From assembly GCA_937901525.1 (NCBI GenBank), contig CALDHX010000060.1:1-20539 (forward strand): a stretch of DNA of 20,539 bases. The letters run 5' to 3'. Both the position numbers and the translations under genes were made by a program. Positions 13,969-20,539 of the stretch are shown here, in pieces. How positions within the stretch are numbered: position 1 is the stretch's first letter; each line of letters starts with the position of its first letter. Source of the stretch: an uncultured Bacteroidales bacterium. GTDB taxonomy: Bacteria > Bacteroidota > Bacteroidia > Bacteroidales > P3. The notes under the pieces were generated by a model. It searched no databases. It had not been told where the DNA came from and saw nothing but the letters and a program-made list of their open reading frames with translations.

Positions 13969-15906
13969 ATGGTAACACTTAATTCCAAAATTCCGCAAGG
14001 ACCACTTAGCGAGAAATGGACAAAATATAAAGCAGACCAAAAATTGGTCAATCCAGCTAATAAAAGAAAGTTAGATGTCATTGTTGTTGGAACAGGTTTA
14101 GCAGGAGCCTCAGCAGCAGCTTCATTAGGAGCATTAGGATTCAATGTAAAAATCTTTTGTATCTCAGACTCACCACGTAGAGCTCACTCAATTGCAGCAC
14201 AAGGTGGTATAAACGCAGCGAAAAACTATCCAAACGATGGCGATAGCGTAGGACGTTTATTCTATGATACTATAAAAGGAGGAGACTATCGTGCAAGAGA
14301 AGCAAATGTTTATCGTTTAGCTGAAGTAAGTAATAATATCATAGACCAATGTGTTGCACAAGGCGTTCCATTTGCAAGAGATTATGCAGGAATGCTTGAT
14401 AACCGTTCATTCGGAGGAGCACAAGTAAGCCGTACTTTCTATGCGAAAGGACAAACAGGTCAACAATTATTATTAGGAGCTTACTCTGCACTTTCTAAAG
14501 AAATAAAAGCCGGAACTGTAAAGATGTACGAAAGAAAAGAAATGATGGACGTAGTCTTAGTAGACGGCAAAGCAAGAGGAATTATCACAAGAGATTTACA
14601 AACAGGTAAATTAGAACGTTGGTTTGGTCATGCTGTAGTTGTTGCAACAGGTGGATACGGAAACGTTTATTTCCTTTCTACAAACGCAATGAACTCAAAC
14701 GGTTCAGCAGCTTGGCAATGCTACAAGAAAGGTGCATGTTTTGCAAATCCTTGTTACGTTCAAATTCACCCAACTTGTATTCCGGTTCACGGAGACTATC
14801 AATCAAAATTAACTCTTATGAGTGAAAGTTTGCGTAATGACGGAAGAATTTGGGTTCCTAAGAAAATAGAAGACTCAGAAGCAATCAGAGCAGGAAAACT
14901 TAAACCAACAGATATAAAAGAAGAAGACAGAGATTACTACTTAGAAAGACGTTATCCTGCATTTGGTAACTTAGTGCCAAGAGATATAGCATCAAGAGCA
15001 GCAAAAGAAAGATGCGATGCAGGTTATGGAGTAGGAACAGGTCAAGCAGTATATCTTGATTTCTCTTCTGCAATAAAACGTCTTGGAAAAGACAAAGTAG
15101 AAGCAAGATATGGTAACTTATTCCAAATGTATGAAAAAATCACTGCACAAAATCCATACGAAACACCAATGATGATTTATCCTGCTGTTCACTATACAAT
15201 GGGAGGATTATGGGTAGATTATGAATTACAAACAACAATTGAAGGATTGTTCGCAGCAGGTGAAGCAAACTTCTCAGATCACGGAGCAAACCGTTTAGGT
15301 GCTTCTGCATTGATGCAAGGTTTAGCAGATGGATACTTCGTTTTACCATACACAATTCAAAATTATCTTTCAAAAGAAATTTATTCTCAACCAATACCAA
15401 CAACAGTTCCAGAATTTGACGAAGCAGAAAAAGCAGTAGCTGCAAAAATAGAAAAGCTAATGTCAATAAAAGGAAGTAAGAGTGTAGATACTTTCCAAAA
15501 AGAATTAGGACATATAATGTGGAATAAAGTTGGTATGGGAAGAACAGCTCAAGGCTTACAAGAAGCTATTCCAATGTTGAAAGCGTTGAGAGAAGACTTC
15601 TGGGCAAATGTTAGAATCACAGGAGATACTTCTTCAATGAACCCAGAATTAGAAAAAGCATTGAGATTGTCAGATCATATTGAACTTGCTCAACTTATGG
15701 CAAAAGATGCGCTTCACAGAGAAGAAAGTTGCGGAGGACACTTCCGTGAAGAACATCAAACAGAAGAAGGAGAAGCTAAGAGAAATGACGAACAATTTAT
15801 GTATGTTGGAGCTTGGGAATACCAAGGTGAAGGAAACGAACCTCAATTACATAAAGAAGAATTAAATTACGAGTTTATTAAAGTTCAACAAAGAAATTAC
15901 AAGTAA
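13969..15906 (+). CDS. sdhA: Succinate dehydrogenase/fumarate reductase flavoprotein subunit
   Basis: This is the catalytic FAD subunit of complex II, which interconverts succinate and fumarate at the cytoplasmic face. Visible features are the dinucleotide-binding motif VVGTGLAGASAAASLG (from about 39), RAHSIAAQGGINAA (71-84) with the His that covalently binds FAD, HPTCIPVHG (267-275), the likely catalytic Arg in SLRNDGRIW (about 289), and AVHYTMGGLWVD further on. The 645-residue length and the motif variants resemble the epsilonproteobacterial/Bacteroidetes type rather than E. coli FrdA. In anaerobic Bacteroidales the complex mainly reduces fumarate; direction cannot be told from sequence. 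It follows sdhC by 32 bases, and the sdhB ATG is one base beyond its stop. Confidence 0.97.
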   Translation: MVTLNSKIPQGPLSEKWTKYKADQKLVNPANKRKLDVIVVGTGLAGASAAASLGALGFNVKIFCISDSPRRAHSIAAQGGINAAKNYPNDGDSVGRLFYDTIKGGDYRAREANVYRLAEVSNNIIDQCVAQGVPFARDYAGMLDNRSFGGAQVSRTFYAKGQTGQQLLLGAYSALSKEIKAGTVKMYERKEMMDVVLVDGKARGIITRDLQTGKLERWFGHAVVVATGGYGNVYFLSTNAMNSNGSAAWQCYKKGACFANPCYVQIHPTCIPVHGDYQSKLTLMSESLRNDGRIWVPKKIEDSEAIRAGKLKPTDIKEEDRDYYLERRYPAFGNLVPRDIASRAAKERCDAGYGVGTGQAVYLDFSSAIKRLGKDKVEARYGNLFQMYEKITAQNPYETPMMIYPAVHYTMGGLWVDYELQTTIEGLFAAGEANFSDHGANRLGASALMQGLADGYFVLPYTIQNYLSKEIYSQPIPTTVPEFDEAEKAVAAKIEKLMSIKGSKSVDTFQKELGHIMWNKVGMGRTAQGLQEAIPMLKALREDFWANVRITGDTSSMNPELEKALRLSDHIELAQLMAKDALHREESCGGHFREEHQTEEGEAKRNDEQFMYVGAWEYQGEGNEPQLHKEELNYEFIKVQQRNYK

Positions 15907-15907
15907 A

Positions 15908-16657
15908 ATGAATTTAACCTTGAAAATTTGGCGTCAAGAAAATGCAAGAGCAAAAGGACGCTTTGAAACATATAAAGTAGAAAATATTTCGCCCGACTGT
16001 TCTTTCTTAGAAATGTTGGACATATTAAACGAACAATTAGTAGATAAATTATCTCACCCTGTTTGTTTTGACAACGATTGTCGTGAAGGTATTTGCGGAA
16101 TGTGTGGATTGTACATCAATGGACGTCCTCATGGACCAGACGATGGCGTAACAACTTGTCAATTACACATGAGAAGATTCAAAGACGGCGACACAATCGT
16201 TATTGAACCTTGGAGAGCAAGACCTTTCCCTATCATTCGCGACTTAGTTGTTGATAGAACTGCTTTCGATAAGATAATTCAAGAAGGTGGATACGTATCT
16301 GTAACAACAGGAGGTGTGCCTGACGGAAACGCAATTCCTATTCCAAAGAAAAATGCAGACGAAGCAATGGACGCAGCTGCTTGTATTGGTTGTGGAGCCT
16401 GCGTTGCAGCATGTAAAAACGCATCAGCAATGTTGTTCGTTTCAGCAAAAGTATCTCAACTTGCACTTCTTCCACAAGGAAAACCAGAAGCAGCAAGAAG
16501 AGTTCAAGCAATGGTTGCAAAAATGGACGAATTAGGATTTGGAAACTGTACAAATACTTACGCTTGCGAAGCAGAATGTCCAAAACAAATAAAGAGAAGT
16601 AACATAGCACGTATGAATAGAGAATTTTTATGTGCAAAAGTTTGCTCAGAAGAATAA
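15908..16657 (+). CDS. sdhB: Succinate dehydrogenase/fumarate reductase iron-sulfur subunit
   Basis: SdhB carries three Fe-S clusters linking the flavoprotein to the cytochrome b anchor. Ligands are visible for all three: [2Fe-2S] C58, C63, C66 and C84 (CREGICGMC, then TTC); [4Fe-4S] C159, C162, C165 (CIGCGAC) with C224 (CPK); and [3Fe-4S] C169, C214 and C220. The 249-residue length is usual. It starts at ATG 15908 and is the last gene of the operon, followed by a strong terminator. The C-A-B order matches Bacteroidetes operons. Confidence 0.97.
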   Translation: MNLTLKIWRQENARAKGRFETYKVENISPDCSFLEMLDILNEQLVDKLSHPVCFDNDCREGICGMCGLYINGRPHGPDDGVTTCQLHMRRFKDGDTIVIEPWRARPFPIIRDLVVDRTAFDKIIQEGGYVSVTTGGVPDGNAIPIPKKNADEAMDAAACIGCGACVAACKNASAMLFVSAKVSQLALLPQGKPEAARRVQAMVAKMDELGFGNCTNTYACEAECPKQIKRSNIARMNREFLCAKVCSEE

Positions 16658-16687
16658 GAAAAAAATTTAATTTTGGTTATTAATAAT

Positions 16688-16727
16688 AAGGCTGTGAGGA
16701 TTTCCTTGCAGCCTTTCTTTATTTCTA
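16688..16727 (+). terminator. Intrinsic terminator after sdhCAB
   Basis: AAGGCTG (16688-16694) pairs with CAGCCTT (16709-16715). Two G-T wobble pairs and an inner AGGA/TCCT stem make one long hairpin with a 2-base gap at the tip. A T-rich run (TCTTTATTTCT) follows. It begins 31 bases past the sdhB stop. Confidence 0.85.
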
Positions 16728-16738
16728 TGAAAAAAACT

Positions 16739-16827
16739 CTTTGATTTTTGAAAATTTTTCTTTGATTTTTTACTTTTTTTCTTTGATTTTTTCTTTTTTT
16801 TCTTTGAAAAAATAAAATAAAACAAAG
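16739..16827. repeat. 21-bp periodic CAAAG/A-tract array (array B)
   Basis: CTTTG occurs at 16739, 16760, 16781 and 16802, exactly 21 bases apart, and the inverted word CAAAG falls on the next register at 16823. This is the same design as array A (four units, then one inverted word) in the opposite orientation. On the minus strand the units read CAAAG, A-run, short variable centre, A-run, T. It fills most of the gap between the sdhCAB terminator and the wzz-like promoter. Confidence 0.8.
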
Positions 16828-16852
16828 AAATAATTCGTTAATTTTTTGTTTT

Positions 16853-16885
16853 TTGCAGAGATTTCTTTAAAAAGGTGTATCTTTG
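16853..16885 (+). promoter_or_regulatory. Promoter of the wzz-like/ligase/secA operon
   Basis: TATCTTTG (16878-16885) matches TAnnTTTG exactly, and a TTG at 16853-16855 is a candidate -33 element 22 bases upstream. The leader would be about 30 bases before ATG 16920. Array B ends about 25 bases upstream of the -33 element. Confidence 0.7.
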
Positions 16886-16919
16886 CAGTTTGATATTTTG
16901 AAAATTAAAATAATAAATA

Positions 16920-17903
16920 ATGGAAGAATTGAGTTTTAAGGCGACTTTTCAGTTTTTAAATCGCCATAAAAAGGTTTTGATTATAACTTTTTTAGCTTCG
17001 GCAATTGTAGCCTCAGGAATATCTTTACTATTGCCGAATTATTATAAGTCTCAGGTTACCTTGTTACCAAGTGATACTAATTCAATTTCAAAAGGAGTGC
17101 TTAGTCAAATGGACAATGTAGATCCTTTTAATTTTGGTATGGCTTCTGATTGTGAATATATTTTAGATATTATCACAAGTGGTAGAGTAATTGGAGCAGC
17201 GTGTCAAAAATTTAATTTAGCTGAGCACTATGGAATTAAAGCAGAAGGAAAAGAATTAGATGAGAAGCTTGGAAGAAAATTATTTAATAATATTAAGGCT
17301 AAGCGTACAGATAATTTAGGTGTCAGACTTACTGTTTGGGATATAGACCCTGAATATGCAGCTAATATTGCTAACTTTATTGTAAGAGAAGTGAGCATTG
17401 TGAGAAATGAAATGAAGAAAGAAAAGGCAGATAGTATATGTGCTGCAATTGAACGTTCAAGAGATTTGATAATTGCTGATATTGAATTATTATCAGATAG
17501 TTTATCAAAGATTAGTCAAGAGAATAATTTGTATTTTCCCGATGGAGCAAGTGAACGTTTTGCACAAGAATTAGCCAAACAAGTAGCTGCGGGAAATACT
17601 GCTGCGGTTGCAAGATTAGAATCAAAGATGCAAACAATTGAAGCTATGGGTTCAAAAGTTGCTAATTTGAGAGATCAACTTATAAACAGAAGGGAATCTC
17701 TAAGAATGTGGACAGATCATTTGGAAAAGGCGAAAGTAGATAGAGATGCTGAAATTCCAACAGAATTTGTTATAGAGTATGCGACACCTTCTTTTTCAAA
17801 GGATAAACCTAAGCGTTCAATTATTGTTGTCGTTACAGCTTTGGCTTGTACATTCTTAGCTTTGTGTGTATTGGTCGTTAGGGATAGAAGAAAAAGTGAA
17901 TAA
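16920..17903 (+). CDS. Wzz/GumC-like polysaccharide chain-length protein
   Basis: A 327-residue inner-membrane polysaccharide co-polymerase. It has a short cytoplasmic N-terminus, a first membrane span at about 19-37, a long periplasmic region with coiled-coil-prone helices (about 160-280), and a second span at about 302-321 followed by a basic tail (RDRRKSE). The N-terminus (ELSFKATFQFLNRHKKVLI, then the post-membrane YYKSQVTLLP strand) is typical of Wzz-domain proteins, which set the length of O-antigen or exopolysaccharide chains. It has no C-terminal tyrosine kinase domain. The next gene's GTG overlaps its end by 8 bases (GTGAATAA). Pairing with a polymerase/ligase-like protein supports a role in surface polysaccharide. 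Confidence 0.85.
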   Translation: MEELSFKATFQFLNRHKKVLIITFLASAIVASGISLLLPNYYKSQVTLLPSDTNSISKGVLSQMDNVDPFNFGMASDCEYILDIITSGRVIGAACQKFNLAEHYGIKAEGKELDEKLGRKLFNNIKAKRTDNLGVRLTVWDIDPEYAANIANFIVREVSIVRNEMKKEKADSICAAIERSRDLIIADIELLSDSLSKISQENNLYFPDGASERFAQELAKQVAAGNTAAVARLESKMQTIEAMGSKVANLRDQLINRRESLRMWTDHLEKAKVDRDAEIPTEFVIEYATPSFSKDKPKRSIIVVVTALACTFLALCVLVVRDRRKSE

Positions 17904-19398
17904 ACTAAAACACTATATTTTTGATTATTGGAATTCTATGAGTAAAGGTAAGCAAAATGCCTTGCTCATAGTTTTATTGTGTTCAGTATTTTTGAGCGGT
18001 TTGTTTTATATCGCTCTTTATGAATACTATTTCTATTTATTGATTCCTGTAATACTATTATTTTTAATTGTTTTATTTTTAAATATAAAGATAGCGCCCT
18101 TTTTAATTGCGTTTATAACACCACTTTCTGTAACTTACACCATAAAAGAATTAGCAATCAGTTTACCTTCTGAACCTTTGCTTATTCTTGTTATGTTGTT
18201 GTTTTTGTGGCAAGTGTTTTTTACACGGAAATACGATAAAAAAGTTCTTAAACACCCCGTATCAATAGCAATTTATATTAGTCTTGCATGGACTTTTATC
18301 ACAAGTGTTTTTAGCATTGATTATTTAGTGTCGTTTAAATATTTACTTTCTCAATTTTGGTTTATAATCCCTTGTTATTTTGTGGTGATACCTCTGTTTA
18401 AAAAATTGAGAAGTTTGAAAAATTTCTTTCTCTGCTATGTGATTCCATTAAGTGTGATTGCTATTGTGTGTATAGGCTTGTTGTCAACCGAAAACTTTGC
18501 ACTTTCTTACGCACATTATGTAATGCAACCCTTCTATAATGATCACACAGCTTATGGAGCAGTACTTGCTTTGTTTGTTCCCTTATCATTTGTGTTTGTT
18601 ATAGGAAACGAAAAACTTACTCCTAATATTTATTGGAGAATTTTTGCAATTATAGTCTTTTTAGTTTTAGTTTTAGGATTGATTTTTTCTTATTCAAGGG
18701 CAGCTTGGGCGAGCGTTTTAGCATCAGTTGCAGTATTTGTTGCTGTGAAAATGAGAATAAAACTAAAAACTATTCTTATAGGACTTGGAGTTGTTGGTGT
18801 TTTTGTTTTGATATTTTGGTCTTCAATCTTAGGAATGTTGCAACAAAACAATCAAGACTCTTCTGGAAATATGGTTGAGCACATGACATCTATTACAAAT
18901 ATTAGTACAGACGATTCAAACGTGGAAAGATTGAATAGATGGGCTTGTGCATTATCGATGTTTGAAGAGCGACCAATTGTAGGGTGGGGGCCAGGTACGT
19001 ATAAATTTATTTATTCTGGTTATCAAAAATCTTATAACTTAACCCAGATTAGTACAAACGCAGGAATATTAGGCAGTACCCATAGCGAATATTTAAAACC
19101 ACTTAGTGAACAAGGCTTTTTCGGTACAATAGCAGTTCTTATCTTATATTTGACAACTGTTTGTATAGGATTGAGAGTTTATCATAAAGCAGAGGATAAA
19201 GCAGTCGCTGATTTAGCGTTATTTTTAGTACTTTCCTTAGTAACTTATTATGTTCATGGAGTATTTAACAATTTCTTAGAAACAGAAAAATTAGCAGTTC
19301 CATTTTGGGGACTTACAGCAATGATAGTAGCCTTAGATATATATTATCCAAAAAAGAATAAAGAAAATAAACTGATAGATAACAAAAATAAAAATTAG
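17896..19398 (+). CDS. O-antigen ligase/polymerase-like membrane protein (Wzy_C family)
   Basis: A 500-residue protein with about ten or more hydrophobic spans and a Wzy_C/O-antigen ligase pattern. A large periplasmic loop in the C-terminal half contains RPIVGWGPGTYKFIYSGYQ and, further on, HSEYLKPLSEQGFFG, matching the family's conserved loop with an H-S/N-x-Y-L motif. Ligases (WaaL) join undecaprenyl-linked glycan to lipid A-core or to proteins, while Wzy polymerases join repeat units; sequence alone does not separate them. The start is uncertain: GTG 17896, overlapping the previous stop, is my choice, with ATG 17938 as the alternative. It forms a pair with the Wzz-like protein, and its stop is two bases before secA. 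Confidence 0.82.
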   Translation: MNKLKHYIFDYWNSMSKGKQNALLIVLLCSVFLSGLFYIALYEYYFYLLIPVILLFLIVLFLNIKIAPFLIAFITPLSVTYTIKELAISLPSEPLLILVMLLFLWQVFFTRKYDKKVLKHPVSIAIYISLAWTFITSVFSIDYLVSFKYLLSQFWFIIPCYFVVIPLFKKLRSLKNFFLCYVIPLSVIAIVCIGLLSTENFALSYAHYVMQPFYNDHTAYGAVLALFVPLSFVFVIGNEKLTPNIYWRIFAIIVFLVLVLGLIFSYSRAAWASVLASVAVFVAVKMRIKLKTILIGLGVVGVFVLIFWSSILGMLQQNNQDSSGNMVEHMTSITNISTDDSNVERLNRWACALSMFEERPIVGWGPGTYKFIYSGYQKSYNLTQISTNAGILGSTHSEYLKPLSEQGFFGTIAVLILYLTTVCIGLRVYHKAEDKAVADLALFLVLSLVTYYVHGVFNNFLETEKLAVPFWGLTAMIVALDIYYPKKNKENKLIDNKNKN

Positions 19399-19400
19399 AT

Positions 19401-20539
19401 ATGGCAAATTTTTTGACAAAATTATTTGGGAGTAAATCGCAAAGAGACTTAAAAGAGTTAAATCCTATTTTAGCTAAGTGTTTAGAAGCATACGATCAAG
19501 TTACTAAATTGTCTAATGATGAACTAAGAGCAAAAACTATAGAGTTTAAAACTCTTATTAAAGAAGCCGTTGCCTCAGAACAATCACAATTAGACTCTTT
19601 GCAACAAAGAATAGAGAATGAGTTTGATATGAGTATAGATGAAAAACAAAAGATTTATACTCAAATAGAAGAATTAGAAAAGAAGATTTACGACAAAACA
19701 CAATCTGTTTTAGATAAGATATTACCACAAGCCTTTGCAGTAGTAAAAGAAACAGCAAAACGTTTTACAGAAAACGAAAAAGTAGAAGTTACAGCAACAG
19801 AATATGATAAATATCTTTCTACAATAAAGGATAATGTTAATATTTCAGGCGATAAAGCCTATTTTGATAAAGTGTGGATTGCAGGAGGAACTCCAATGGA
19901 GTGGAATATGATTCACTACGATGTGCAATTAATAGGAGGAACTGTACTACATCAAGGAAAAATTGCAGAAATGGCAACCGGAGAAGGAAAGACTTTGGTT
20001 GCTACATTACCAATTTATCTTAACGCTTTACCAGGAAAAGGTGTACACGTTGTAACAGTAAATGATTATTTGGCAAAACGTGATAGCGAATGGATGGGAA
20101 TGTTGTTTGAATTCCATGGTTTAAGAGTAGATTGTATTGACAAACACGAACCAAATTCAGAAGCAAGAAGAAATGCCTATAATGCAGATATTACATACGG
20201 AACAAACAATGAATTTGGTTTTGACTACCTAAGAGACAATATGGCTATCGAAAAAAGCGAAGTTGTTCAGTGCAAGGGCCATAATTTCGTTGTAGTGGAT
20301 GAAGTTGACTCCATCCTTATCGATGAAGCCAGAACACCACTTATAATATCAGGTATGGGTGAAAAATCCACAGAGCTTTATTCTGTGGCAGATAATTTTG
20401 CCGGCAGGTTAAAGGCTTTAAAAATTGTTGAATCCGATGATAAACAAAATAATGATGATGTTGATGCTGATTATATCATAGATGAAAAAGCAAACACAGC
20501 CACGCTAACTGCAAGAGGTGTTAAAAAAGCAGAAGAAGC
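19401..20539 (+). CDS. secA: Preprotein translocase ATPase SecA (5' part, runs off the window)
   Basis: SecA is the motor that drives unfolded preproteins through SecYEG. The first 379 codons are present and open to the last base; the rest lies outside. Visible are the Walker A region KIAEMATGEGKTLVATLP (Lys at about 197), VVTVNDYLAKRDSEWMG, YGTNNEFGFDYLRDNM, and the DEAD-type VVDEVDSILIDEARTPLIISG (about 298-318). Walker A lies about 90 residues later than in E. coli because of insertions in the N-terminal region (a helical stretch at about 50-110 and more at 130-160), as in other Bacteroidetes SecA. ATG 19401 is two bases after the ligase-like stop. I see no promoter of its own, so it may be read from the wzz-like promoter. 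Confidence 0.96.
   Translation, partial: MANFLTKLFGSKSQRDLKELNPILAKCLEAYDQVTKLSNDELRAKTIEFKTLIKEAVASEQSQLDSLQQRIENEFDMSIDEKQKIYTQIEELEKKIYDKTQSVLDKILPQAFAVVKETAKRFTENEKVEVTATEYDKYLSTIKDNVNISGDKAYFDKVWIAGGTPMEWNMIHYDVQLIGGTVLHQGKIAEMATGEGKTLVATLPIYLNALPGKGVHVVTVNDYLAKRDSEWMGMLFEFHGLRVDCIDKHEPNSEARRNAYNADITYGTNNEFGFDYLRDNMAIEKSEVVQCKGHNFVVVDEVDSILIDEARTPLIISGMGEKSTELYSVADNFAGRLKALKIVESDDKQNNDDVDADYIIDEKANTATLTARGVKKAEE

Noticed and set aside
13383..16637. Long open frames antisense to or out of frame with sdhCAB
   Set aside because: They are Leu-rich shadows of strongly conserved genes, without starts, promoters or recognisable domains.

Overview
The window is AT-rich bacterial chromosome that looks like a member of Bacteroidota, most likely order Bacteroidales. 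Four things support this. Gene starts are preceded by TAnnTTTG (the Bacteroidetes -7 element) and lack purine-rich Shine-Dalgarno sites. The succinate dehydrogenase/fumarate reductase operon has the C-A-B order. pyrE is followed by a small SRPBCC gene. SecA has a long N-terminal insertion. Species cannot be named from sequence alone. Everything looks like core chromosome; I see no phage, transposase, CRISPR, tRNA or rRNA.

Layout. 1-421 is gene-free and holds a 21-bp periodic A-rich array and a perfect 22-bp inverted repeat. 422-1048 (-) is a Nudix hydrolase, head-to-head with pyrE (1050-1706, +), one base between the start codons. After a terminator come an SRPBCC protein and a PorE-like TPR/PD40 envelope protein (1777-4028, +). 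A convergent AT-rich hairpin separates these from a five-gene minus-strand operon (10305 down to 4065): DEAD-box RNA helicase, ribulose-phosphate 3-epimerase, CpsB/YwqE-type PHP phosphatase, adenylosuccinate lyase, and an MsbA-like ABC exporter. Gaps there are 1-3 nt or a short overlap. Divergent promoters at about 10330-10388 also drive pdxJ and a U32-family protein (10411-12934, +). Next is the sdhCAB (frdCAB) respiratory complex (13019-16657, +), a terminator and a second 21-bp array. The last operon (16920 to the window end, +) encodes a Wzz-like chain-length protein, an O-antigen ligase/polymerase-like membrane protein, and the 5' part of secA.

The most unusual signal is an A-rich repeat with exact 21-bp period, anchored by CAAAG. 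It occurs in two intergenic regions (178-266 and 16739-16827), each with four units plus one inverted CAAAG, and again in frame inside the U32 gene (12386-12469), where it encodes four 7-residue repeats. Twenty-one bp is two helical turns, so its A-tracts are phased as in intrinsically bent DNA; in the coding copy it is exactly seven codons. Other oddities are a roughly 100-residue insertion in the SdhC cytochrome b subunit, a contracted OmpA-like domain on the PorE-like protein, and a pyrE promoter placed so close to the start that the transcript should be leaderless.
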